Shown here: in pieces, positions 25,900 through 33,290 of the stretch
How positions within the stretch are numbered: the stretch's first letter is position 1
Layout of the letters: each line of letters begins with the position of its first letter
NCBI GenBank assembly: GCA_025352885.1
Contig: JANXRZ010000223.1
Location: 1-33,290, forward strand
Length of the DNA: 33,290 nucleotides
Direction of reading: 5' to 3'
Origin: Pseudomonadota bacterium
Lineage (GTDB): Bacteria > Pseudomonadota > Gammaproteobacteria > Burkholderiales > SG8-39
The notes under the pieces: generated by a model
Databases searched by the model: none
What the model was told of the DNA's origin: nothing
What the model saw: the letters and a program-made list of their open reading frames with translations, nothing else
Program-made: the position numbers and the translations under genes

Positions 25900-27723
25900 A
25901 TGCCGCTTGCGATCGGAGACTACGCCCTCATCGGCGACTGCCACACGGCTGCGCTGGTGGGATGCGACGGCTCGATCGACTGGCTGTGCTTTCCGCGCTT
26001 CGATTCGGGCGCGTGTTTTGCGGCGCTCCTCGGCGACCCGAACCATGGCCGCTGGTTGATCGGCCCTGTGCAGGACGCACGCAGCAGCCGGCGCTATCGC
26101 GAAGGCACGCTGATCCTCGAAACGGACTTCGAAACGGATGAGGGCGCCGTTCGCCTCATCGACTGCATGCCGCTCTCCCCCGATCGTTGGGATGTCGTGC
26201 GCATCGTGCAGGGCCTGCGCGGGCGCGTCGCCATGCGCATGGAACTCGCAATCCGCTTCGACTATGGCTCGATAGTGCCGTGGGTAAGAAGGGTCGACGA
26301 CGTGCTCGAAGCGATTGCCGGACCGGATCGCCTCGAGCTGCGTGCCGACGTGCCGGTTCACGGCGAGAACATGAAGACGGTTTCCGAGTTCACGGTCGAG
26401 GAAGGCGACCGCATCGGGTTCTCGCTCAACTACCGTGCCTCGAACGAACCCACGGTCCCGCCGTTCGACAAGGAAGAAGCGCTTGCGCAGACCGAAACAG
26501 AGTGGCGCGAATGGTCGGCGCGCTGCCGGTACGCCGGGCCGTGGAAGGAGCACGTCGTGCGCTCCCTCATCACTCTCAAGGCGCTGACCTACGGCCCGAG
26601 CGGCGGCATCGTCGCCGCCCCGACCACGTCGCTCCCCGAATTGCCCGGCGGCGTGCGCAACTGGGATTACCGCTACTGCTGGCTGCGCGACGCCACCTTT
26701 ACGCTGAACGCCCTCCTGCTCGCCGGTTATCACGACGAAGCCAAGGCCTGGGGCGAGTGGCTGCTCAGGGCGATCGCCGGGCGGCCCCAAGATCTCCAGA
26801 CGCTTTACGGCGTAATGGGCGAGCGGCGCCTCGACGAATACGAAGTGAACTGGCTGCCCGGCTACGGCAACGCGGCGCCCGTGCGCGTGGGCAATGCCGC
26901 CACCAAGCAATTCCAGCTGGACATCTACGGCGAGGTCATGGACACCGCGCATCTTTCGCGAGCCGCCGGACGCAAGCCCCAGGAAGTCGGGTGGAACATC
27001 CAGATCGCCCTGCTGCAGTTTCTCGAGGAGCACTGGCAGGACCCGGACGAGGGCATCTGGGAGATCCGCGGGCCGCGGCGCCAGTTCACGCACTCGAAGA
27101 TCATGTGCTGGGTGGCTTTCGACCGCGCCATCAAGGATGCCGAAACCTACGGCCTTAAGGCCCCGCTGAATCGCTGGCGCGAGATCCGCGACGCCATCCA
27201 CGATCAGGTGTGCTCGCAGGGCTACGACGCGGCGCAAGGATCTTTTGTGCAATCGTATGGCTCGCCGCATCTCGATGCGAGCCTGCTGTTGATTCCCCAG
27301 GTCGGGTTCCTGCCGCCCACTGATGCGCGCGTGCGTGGAACAGTCGAGGCCATCGAGCGCAGCCTCGTGGTCGACGGCCTCGTCCTTCGCTACTCCTCGC
27401 ATGCGTCCGAGGCGGGCGTCGACGGCCTTCCACCCGGCGAAGGCACTTTCCTGCCCTGCTCCTTCTGGCTGGCCGACGCGCTGGCGCTGATCGGGCGGCG
27501 GGAAGAAGCCCAAGCGTTGTTCGAGCGCTTGCTGACCTTGACCAACGACGTCGGGCTGCTCGCCGAGGAGTACGACCCGCGCACGGGGCAGATGCTCGGC
27601 AACTTTCCGCAGGCGCTGACTCACATGGCGCTGATCAATACCGCGCGGCTGCTGTCGATTTCAGAAGCCCATGCGAAGAGCGCAACCGAGGAAGGCGAGC
27701 GGCCGGCAGCGGCCTTGAAATGA
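25900..27723 (+). CDS. Glycoside hydrolase family 15 protein (trehalase/glucoamylase-like)
   Basis: This 607-residue protein has the N-terminal trehalase-like beta-sandwich (MPLAIGDYALIGDCHTAALVGCDGSIDWLCFPRF) and a GH15 alpha/alpha-barrel with RNWDYRYCWLRDATFTLNALL, EVNWLPGYGNAAP and LAEEYDPRTGQMLGNFPQALTH. The last segment contains a Glu-Glu pair where a catalytic Glu is expected. No signal peptide is seen, so it is probably cytoplasmic. Known relatives hydrolyse trehalose or alpha-glucans; substrate cannot be chosen. ATG 25900 is taken because homologues begin at this motif; the frame is open to 25828. It is divergent from the ArsR gene. Confidence 0.9.
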   Translation: MPLAIGDYALIGDCHTAALVGCDGSIDWLCFPRFDSGACFAALLGDPNHGRWLIGPVQDARSSRRYREGTLILETDFETDEGAVRLIDCMPLSPDRWDVVRIVQGLRGRVAMRMELAIRFDYGSIVPWVRRVDDVLEAIAGPDRLELRADVPVHGENMKTVSEFTVEEGDRIGFSLNYRASNEPTVPPFDKEEALAQTETEWREWSARCRYAGPWKEHVVRSLITLKALTYGPSGGIVAAPTTSLPELPGGVRNWDYRYCWLRDATFTLNALLLAGYHDEAKAWGEWLLRAIAGRPQDLQTLYGVMGERRLDEYEVNWLPGYGNAAPVRVGNAATKQFQLDIYGEVMDTAHLSRAAGRKPQEVGWNIQIALLQFLEEHWQDPDEGIWEIRGPRRQFTHSKIMCWVAFDRAIKDAETYGLKAPLNRWREIRDAIHDQVCSQGYDAAQGSFVQSYGSPHLDASLLLIPQVGFLPPTDARVRGTVEAIERSLVVDGLVLRYSSHASEAGVDGLPPGEGTFLPCSFWLADALALIGRREEAQALFERLLTLTNDVGLLAEEYDPRTGQMLGNFPQALTHMALINTARLLSISEAHAKSATEEGERPAAALK

Positions 27724-27800
27724 CCGGAGCCGGTGGCAGCAATTTGCCCTGGGGCCCAGTATCCATGCGGGTCTCTGGTGAAAATTGGCAGCAATAGGAA

Positions 27801-27893
27801 TCAGGCATTCAACCCCGGCAAGAGCTTGTCGAGCGTGATCGGGTAGTCACGCACGCGCACGCCCGTTGCGTTGTAGACGGCGTTCCTGCACGC
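27801..27893 (-). pseudogene. 3' remnant of a xanthine dehydrogenase-family molybdopterin subunit
   Basis: On the minus strand about 30 codons ending in TGA read CRNAVYNATGVRVRDYPITL then DKLLPGLNA, the extreme C-terminus of molybdenum hydroxylase large subunits. Upstream (toward 27900) the homology stops abruptly just before the D-tartrate dehydratase gene, so the rest was lost. The remaining bases of the 224-base gap between the flanking genes hold only a 9-bp direct repeat (ggcagcaat at 27735 and 27787). Confidence 0.6.
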
Positions 27894-27947
27894 ACTACGG
27901 CTTATCCTTTGCCTCGAACCCTGAACCCGCCAACGGAATTCCACCCC

Positions 27948-29111
27948 ATGAGAATCGTCGAGATCCGCGAGAAAACCCTCCCCATCAGCTCGCCCATCCG
28001 AAATGCGTACATCGATTTCAGCAAGATGACGCTGAGCCTCGTGGCCGTGATCACCGATGTGATCCGCGACGGCAAGCCCGTGGTGGGCTACGGCTTCAAC
28101 TCCAACGGCCGCTATGGCCAGGGCATGCTCATGCGCGAGCGCTTCATCCCGCGCGTGATGGAGGCCAAGCCTGAATCAATGCTGGACGCCGCAGGCACGC
28201 TCGATCCGCACAAGGTCTGGGCGACGATGTTCACCAACGAGAAACCCGGCGGCCACGGCGAGCGCTCGGTCGCCATCGGCACGATCGACATGGCTGTGTG
28301 GGATGCAGTGGCGAAGATCGAGGGCAAGCCCCTGTTCCAGCTGCTGGCCGAGCGCTACGGCAACGGACAGGCGAACCGCAAGGTGTTCGTCTACGCGGCC
28401 GGCGGCTACTACTACCCCGGCAAGGACGACGAGAAGCTCAAGGACGAGATGCGCAGCTACCTCGACCGCGGCTACTCGGTGGTGAAGATGAAGATTGGCG
28501 GTGCGCCGCTCACCGAAGACCTGCGCCGCATTGACTCGGTGCTGTCGATCCTCCAGGACGGCCAGCGCCTGTGCGTCGACGCGAACGGCCGCTTCGACCT
28601 CGACACGGCCATTGCCTATGCGAAGGCGTTGTCCCAATACAACCTCTTCTGGTACGAGGAGGCCGGCGACCCGCTGGATTTCGAATTGCAGGCGGCGCTG
28701 CGCAACTACTACAAGAACCCGATGGCCACCGGGGAAAACCTTTTCTCCATGCAGGACGCGCGCAACCTCATCCGCTACGGCGGGATGCGCCCCGACCGCG
28801 ACTGGCTGCAGTTCGACTGCGCGCTGAGCTACGGCCTGGTCGAATACCTGCGCACGCTCGACATGCTGAAGGAACACGGCTGGTCGGCCGCCCGCTGCGT
28901 TCCGCACGGCGGGCACCAGATGTCGCTCAACATCGCGGCCGGTCTTGGCCTCGGCGGCAACGAGTCGTACCCCGATCTCTTCCAGCCTTTCGGCGGGTTC
29001 CCCGATGGGGTCAGGGTCGAGGACAGCTACGTGACGATGCCCGACCTGCCCGGGATCGGCTTCGAGGGAAAATCGGATTTGTTTGCGGTGATGCAGGCAC
29101 TGTCGGCATGA
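27948..29111 (+). CDS. tarD: D(-)-tartrate dehydratase, enolase superfamily
   Basis: This 387-residue enolase-superfamily enzyme dehydrates D-tartrate to oxaloacetate. It follows the Bradyrhizobium D-tartrate dehydratase closely in motifs such as ISSPIRNAYIDFSKMT, YGFNSNGRYGQG, VYAAGGYYYPGK and PHGGHQMSLNIAAGLGLGG. Catalytic and Mg residues align: the Lys180-x-Lys182 pair, Asp211, Glu237, Glu263 and His320, each offset by two from the Bradyrhizobium numbering I recall. No obvious Shine-Dalgarno precedes the ATG. The stop overlaps the next start (ATGA), linking it to a binding protein. An MLE/mandelate racemase of another specificity is less likely. Confidence 0.88.
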   Translation: MRIVEIREKTLPISSPIRNAYIDFSKMTLSLVAVITDVIRDGKPVVGYGFNSNGRYGQGMLMRERFIPRVMEAKPESMLDAAGTLDPHKVWATMFTNEKPGGHGERSVAIGTIDMAVWDAVAKIEGKPLFQLLAERYGNGQANRKVFVYAAGGYYYPGKDDEKLKDEMRSYLDRGYSVVKMKIGGAPLTEDLRRIDSVLSILQDGQRLCVDANGRFDLDTAIAYAKALSQYNLFWYEEAGDPLDFELQAALRNYYKNPMATGENLFSMQDARNLIRYGGMRPDRDWLQFDCALSYGLVEYLRTLDMLKEHGWSAARCVPHGGHQMSLNIAAGLGLGGNESYPDLFQPFGGFPDGVRVEDSYVTMPDLPGIGFEGKSDLFAVMQALSA

Positions 29112-30070
29112 AGACGATCTGCTTTTTGCTCGCCGCAGCGTTCCTCCTTCCCGGCGCGGCGACAGCGCAGCAATGGGCGCCCACCCAGCCGATCCGCGTG
29201 CTCATCCCCTACGCCCCGGTCGGCACTTCGGACATCATCGGCCGGATCATGAGCGATCGCGTCGCCGCGCGGCTCGGCCAGCCGCTGGTGCTGGAGAACC
29301 GTCCCGGCGGCTCGACCCAGATCGCCACCGAGATCGTGGCGAAATCGAAGCCCGACGGTCATACGCTGCTGCTGGTGGCCAATACCTTCATGGTCAACCC
29401 GGCGCTGTTCGGCAAGCTCCCTTACGACTCGGACAAGGACCTCACCGCGGTCACTTACGCCGGCGTCACGCCGCATGTGCTGGTCGTGCATCCCTCGCTG
29501 CCGGTGAAGAACCTCAAGGAGTTCATCGCTTACGGCAAGGCGAACCCGGGCCGCCTGTCCTATGGTTCAGTGGGCAACGGCACGTCCTTCCACCTGGGCA
29601 TGGAGATGCTGAAGAAGCAGGCCGGCATCTTCGTCGTGCACATCCCCTACAAAGGCATGGGGCCGGTCCTCACCGACCTCCTCTCCAACCAGATCCAGGT
29701 GGCATTTGCCAATACGCCGAACGCGGTGCCTTACGTGCAGTCCGGCAAGCTGCGCGCGATCGCCATAGCGCATCCGTCGCGCATGCCGCAGCTGCCGGAC
29801 GTGGCGACCATCGACGAACAGGGCATCAAGGGCTTCGAGTCGAATTCCGCCTACATCTTCCTCGCGCCGGGCGCGACGCCGGTCGCCATCCTTGATCGAC
29901 TGAACGCCGAGTTCGCCGCCGTGCTCAACGAACCTGCGATCCGGGGCGAGCTCACGAAACAGGGCGTCGAGGTCATGGCCAGTTCGCGCGCGGACACCAC
30001 GTCCTTCATCCGACGCGAGATGGCGAAGTACGCCGAGGCGGTGAAATTCTCCGGTGCAAAGGTGGATTGA
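29108..30070 (+). CDS. Bug-family (TctC-like) periplasmic substrate-binding protein
   Basis: This 320-residue protein has a signal peptide (MKTICFLLAAAFLLPGAATA, probable cleavage before Gln-Gln) and the TctC/Bug fold with PIRVLIPYAPVGTSDIIGRI, VLENRPGGSTQIATE and VHIPYKGMGPVLTDLLSNQI. Bug proteins, expanded in betaproteobacteria, bind carboxylates for TctAB transporters or signalling. The four-base overlap with tarD suggests D-tartrate or a related diacid as ligand. No TctA or TctB genes are in the window. Confidence 0.92.
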   Translation: MKTICFLLAAAFLLPGAATAQQWAPTQPIRVLIPYAPVGTSDIIGRIMSDRVAARLGQPLVLENRPGGSTQIATEIVAKSKPDGHTLLLVANTFMVNPALFGKLPYDSDKDLTAVTYAGVTPHVLVVHPSLPVKNLKEFIAYGKANPGRLSYGSVGNGTSFHLGMEMLKKQAGIFVVHIPYKGMGPVLTDLLSNQIQVAFANTPNAVPYVQSGKLRAIAIAHPSRMPQLPDVATIDEQGIKGFESNSAYIFLAPGATPVAILDRLNAEFAAVLNEPAIRGELTKQGVEVMASSRADTTSFIRREMAKYAEAVKFSGAKVD

Positions 30071-30157
30071 GCCCGTCCTCGACCGGCGGGTACGTGCGCT
30101 ACGGCACTGAGCCGGGCTGGCAAGTTTCCAGAATGGATCCCCATTCTCGGAAATACC

Positions 30158-31135
30158 ATGGACGCGAAGCAGGACGGATCGAAGACCTCCAGTTCGGCTT
30201 CGAAGACGACCGTATGGGCGGCGGTAATCGGAAACAGCCTCGTTGCGATCACGAAGATTGTGGCTGCCACATTCTCCGGCTCGGCCGCCATGGCGTCAGA
30301 GGCCATCCACAGTGTCGTCGATACCGGGAACGAAGCCTTGTTGCTATACGGGATGCGGCGCTCGCTGCGCCGTCCGGACGCCGAGCACCCGTTTGGGTAT
30401 GGACGGGAGCTCTATTTCTGGAGTTTCATCGTTGCACTGCTGCTCTTCGGCTTCGGATGCGTGGCGTCCGTCGTCCAAGGCATCGACCAGATCCGGCATC
30501 CCCAACCGATCGAGCATGCGTGGGTGATCTACACCGTCCTCGGCCTGTCATTGCTCTTCGAGGGCGGCTCGTGGCTGGTCGCCTTGCGAGGGTTCAATCC
30601 CTCGGTTGGCGATGAGGGCTATCTCGCGGCAATCAGGAAAAGCAAGGATCCGCCCCAGTTCGTCGTCCTTCTCGAAGACACCGCCGCGCTGATCGGTATC
30701 GCCATCGTCTTCGTGGGGACTTGGGCCTCCGCCTACTGGGGCGAGCCCAGGATCGACGGAGTCGCCTCTCTAGCCATTGGGGTTTTGCTCGGAACAATTT
30801 CAGTGGTGCTCGCGCGAGAGAGCAAGGCACTGTTGATCGGCGAGCGTGCGGACCCGGAGCTCCAGGACGAGGTCTTTGCGATCGCACGAGCGACGCCCGG
30901 GGTCGTTTGCCCGAATGGGGTGGTATCTACCCAGTTGGCGCCGGACCAGGTCGTTGTCGCGCTCAGTGTGCAGTTCGAGGATCGACTGACGACGCCCGAG
31001 ATCGAAAACATCGTCGTCGAGATGGAAGCGAAAGTGCGTCAGGCACAGCCACAGGTGCTGATCTTGTACGTGAAACCGCAGTCGCCTGAGGCGTTCGCGG
31101 CAGGGCAAAGCCGGATCCGCGGACGACGCACTTGA
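30158..31135 (+). CDS. Cation diffusion facilitator (CDF) transporter
   Basis: This 325-residue inner-membrane antiporter has about six hydrophobic segments. Metal-site signatures are [14 protein letters not shown] in TM2 (HxxxD) and [15 protein letters not shown] in TM5 (ExxxD region), followed by a cytoplasmic domain from about residue 225. CDF proteins export Zn, Co, Fe or Mn; the TM2 His/Asp pair is compatible with Zn but does not prove it. The His-rich loop of some Zn exporters is absent. An 87-base gap separates it from the Bug gene and I see no promoter there that I would defend. Confidence 0.9.
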   Translation: MDAKQDGSKTSSSASKTTVWAAVIGNSLVAITKIVAATFSGSAAMASEAIHSVVDTGNEALLLYGMRRSLRRPDAEHPFGYGRELYFWSFIVALLLFGFGCVASVVQGIDQIRHPQPIEHAWVIYTVLGLSLLFEGGSWLVALRGFNPSVGDEGYLAAIRKSKDPPQFVVLLEDTAALIGIAIVFVGTWASAYWGEPRIDGVASLAIGVLLGTISVVLARESKALLIGERADPELQDEVFAIARATPGVVCPNGVVSTQLAPDQVVVALSVQFEDRLTTPEIENIVVEMEAKVRQAQPQVLILYVKPQSPEAFAAGQSRIRGRRT

Positions 31136-33129
31136 ACGCACCTGCAACGCCCTTCGTGCGCAAGCGAACCGACCGCAAGTGCTTAAGAGCCGTATGTGGT
31201 CGCTATGAGCCGAATCCGTCCGTTGCCGGGCGCGTCCCCCCGCGCAAGACGTGGGGCGTGTTCCTGGCCGTGCTCGTCCTCAACTACCTGCTGGTGCGGT
31301 CTCTCTTTCCCGATCCGGACGCACCGGTCACCGTTCCCTACACGGTGTTCAAGGTGGAGGCGGCCAAGGGCAACGTGAAGTCGATCTACAGCCGGGGCAC
31401 CAGCATCGAGGGCAAGTTCGGCGCTGCGGTGACCTGGCCGCAAAAGGGAGGCAGAAGCGCGGACACCTTCACGACCGAGCTTCCGGCTTTCGTCGACCCG
31501 GGGCTGGAGAAGTTTTTGATCGACCACAATGTCGAGATCAGCGCGGTGCCGATCCGCCGCGACAGCCCATGGGCGAACCTGCTGCTTGGTTTCGGCCCGG
31601 CGATCCTCATCATCGCGTTCTACGTCTGGATGTACCGCCGCGCGCAACAGGGCGGCGGGATGGGCGGCGCGCTGATGGGCATCGGCAAGAGCAAGGCCCG
31701 CCGCTACGACCAGGAGGCCGGTCCCAAGATCTCGTTCGACGATGTCGCCGGCATCGATGAATCCGAGAACGAGTTGGTCGAAATCGTCGATTTCCTCAAG
31801 GAGCCGAAGAAGTACACGCGGCTGGGCGGGAGTGCGCCCAAGGGCGTGCTGCTGATCGGCGCACCGGGCACCGGCAAGACGCTGCTGGCGAGGGCCGTTG
31901 CCGGGGAAGCCGGCGTGCCGTTCTTTTCCATGAGCGCCGCGGAGTTCGTGGAAATGATCGTGGGCGTGGGTGCGGCAAGGGTGCGCGAACTTTTCAAGCA
32001 GGCCCGCGAGCACGCGCCGGCAATCATCTTCATCGATGAAATCGATTCGATCGGGCGGGCGCGCGGCCAGATGGCTATCGGCGGGTCGAGCGAGCAGGAG
32101 CAGACGCTGAACTAGATCTTGACCGAAATGGACGGCTTCTCCGGACGGGAGGGCGTCATTGTGCTCGCCGCCACGAACCAGCCAGACGTGCTGGACCGCG
32201 CGCTGCTGCGGCAGGGGCGCTTCGACCGCCGCGTCGTCGTCAACCTGCCCGACAAAATCGGCCGCGAGGCCATCCTCAAGGTCCACACCCGCAAGGTGCC
32301 GCTCTCGGACGACGTACGCCTTGGCGAACTTGCGTCGGCGACGCCGGGACTCACCGGCGCCGACCTGCAGAACCTGGTCAACGAGGCCGCGCTGCTTGCC
32401 GCTCGCCGCGAGCAGAACGAGGTGCGCAACAAGGATTTTCTCGACGCGCTGGAAAAGATCGTGCTCGGCCCCGAGCGCCCGCTCCTGCTGTCAGCTGAAG
32501 ACCGCGAGCGGATCGCGTATCACGAGAGCGGGCACGCGATCCTCGGGCTGGTCGTGCGGGGCGCCGATCCCGTGCACCGCGTCACCATCGTGCCGCGTGG
32601 CCAGGCGCTCGGCGTGACCTATCAGCGACCGCAGACCGATCGCTATAACTATCCCGAGGCTTACCTTAGGGCGCGAATAGTCGGCATGCTGGGCGGCCGC
32701 GCCGCCGAAGAGGTTGTGTACGGCACCCGGACGACCGGCGCCGAAAGCGACATCGAGCAGGCCACTGCGCTCGCCCGAGGCATGGTCACCCGCTGGGGAA
32801 TGAGCGACAAGCTCGGCATGGTGCAACTCGCGCAGCGGCAGAACCCCTATCTTGGTGGCGGATTCGGCGGTGACAAGCCGTTCAGCGAAGAGACCGCCCG
32901 GATCATCGACGCCGAGGTGCAGAGGATCATCGACGAATGCCATGAACAGGCACGCAGCCTGCTGACCGAGCACCGCAAGTCGCTCGATGCGCTGGTCGAA
33001 GCGTTGCTCGCGCGCGAGACGCTGGGCGAGCAGGAGATCCTCGAGGCCACGGGCCTTCCCGCGGCGCCCGACCTCGACAACCGCCCGAAGGTTGCGCGTA
33101 CGCTGCACGCTTCACCGGGCTCTCAGTAA
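31132..33129 (+). pseudogene. ftsH: FtsH-type AAA+ zinc metalloprotease gene interrupted by an in-frame amber codon
   Basis: The reading frame is that of a membrane AAA+ protease of about 665 residues, but codon 328 is TAG (32113-32115). Upstream part (31132-32115, 327 aa): TM1 [17 protein letters not shown], a periplasmic segment, TM2 near residue 150, Walker A GAPGTGKT (243-250) and Walker B IIFIDEID (Asp302, Glu303). Downstream part in the same frame: LTEMDGF, the SRH with GRFDRR, HESGH (464-468) zinc motif and third ligand Asp540. Family members have NQ(I/L)L at the interruption, so CAG to TAG explains it. The start is TTG 31132, overlapping the CDF stop. Neither half alone has both ATPase sensor and protease functions. 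A sequencing error is possible. Confidence 0.85.
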
Positions 33130-33161
33130 GCTTGATGAGGCGTTCGTTCTTCACCTGTGAC

Positions 33162-33290
33162 TCATGCCGATATAGCCGTCGCCGCCTTGGAGTTCTTCCG
33201 GTCAGTCCATCCCGCATCGAGAATGTCGATGTAGCGGTCGAAACGATAGATCCGGCTTCTTCGACGCCCCGTAGTCTCGCGCAAGATCTT
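33162..33290 (-). CDS. Fic-domain protein, C-terminal fragment (continues beyond window)
   Basis: The minus strand is open from the window edge to TGA at 33162, encoding 42 residues: KILRETTGRRRSRIYRFDRY followed by IDILDAG and a short basic tail. The (L)RExTGRxRxRxYxFDxYxxIL pattern is the C-terminal region shared by Fic/DOC family proteins, which AMPylate or otherwise modify targets. The catalytic HPFxxGNGR motif would lie outside the window. It converges on the ftsH-type gene with 32 bases between stops. Confidence 0.6.
   Translation of the reverse strand, partial: KILRETTGRRRSRIYRFDRYIDILDAGWTDRKNSKAATAISA

Noticed and set aside
32119..33129. Independent M41 peptidase gene downstream of the amber codon
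   Set aside because: No ribosome binding site near TTG 32119 or ATG 32128, and the frame is continuous with the upstream AAA half, so one interrupted gene is the simpler reading.

Overview
The window is GC-rich, densely coded DNA from a betaproteobacterium, probably Burkholderiales or Nitrosomonadales. The case rests on the ISC operon layout with cysE between trmJ and iscR, a Bug-family tartrate/tricarboxylate binding protein, a Bradyrhizobium-like D-tartrate dehydratase, and two heptosyltransferase-like GT9 genes. I see no tRNA, rRNA, CRISPR array, insertion sequence or prophage. All calls come from reading translations and motifs; no database search was run.

Left part (1-12024, all minus strand). 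The window opens inside a cytoplasmic poly-HAMP sensor protein with at least seven in-register 92-residue repeats. Upstream of it lies a complete iron-sulfur assembly locus, transcribed trmJ - cysE - iscR - iscS - iscU - iscA - hscB - hscA - fdx - iscX, followed by an NADH-dehydrogenase-like/selenide water dikinase fusion. The iscR promoter has a 17-bp spaced -35/-10 pair, and each element is covered by a near-consensus type 1 IscR operator. A weaker IscR-like site overlaps the trmJ stop just before cysE.

Centre (12113-15984, plus strand). suhB is divergent from trmJ, as in E. coli, and is followed closely by a HAD phosphatase, a protein with two cyclic-nucleotide-binding domains and an MFS permease.

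Glycan operon (16013-23875, minus strand). Seven tightly packed genes, several overlapping, run GT4 glycosyltransferase, GmhB-like phosphatase, GT9, NodU-type carbamoyltransferase, GT2, GT9 and a second GT4-like enzyme. They look like a unit building a heptose-containing, possibly carbamoylated, cell-surface glycan. This is the best candidate here for an undescribed pathway.

Right part. An ArsR repressor with a perfect palindromic operator heads a minus-strand run of small proteins (AHSA1, DUF1428, VOC). The plus strand then carries a GH15 glycosidase, D-tartrate dehydratase overlapping a Bug binding protein, a CDF metal transporter, and an FtsH-type protease gene split by an in-frame amber codon. 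A 31-codon remnant of a molybdenum hydroxylase lies before the tartrate gene. The window ends in the 3' end of a Fic-domain gene on the minus strand.
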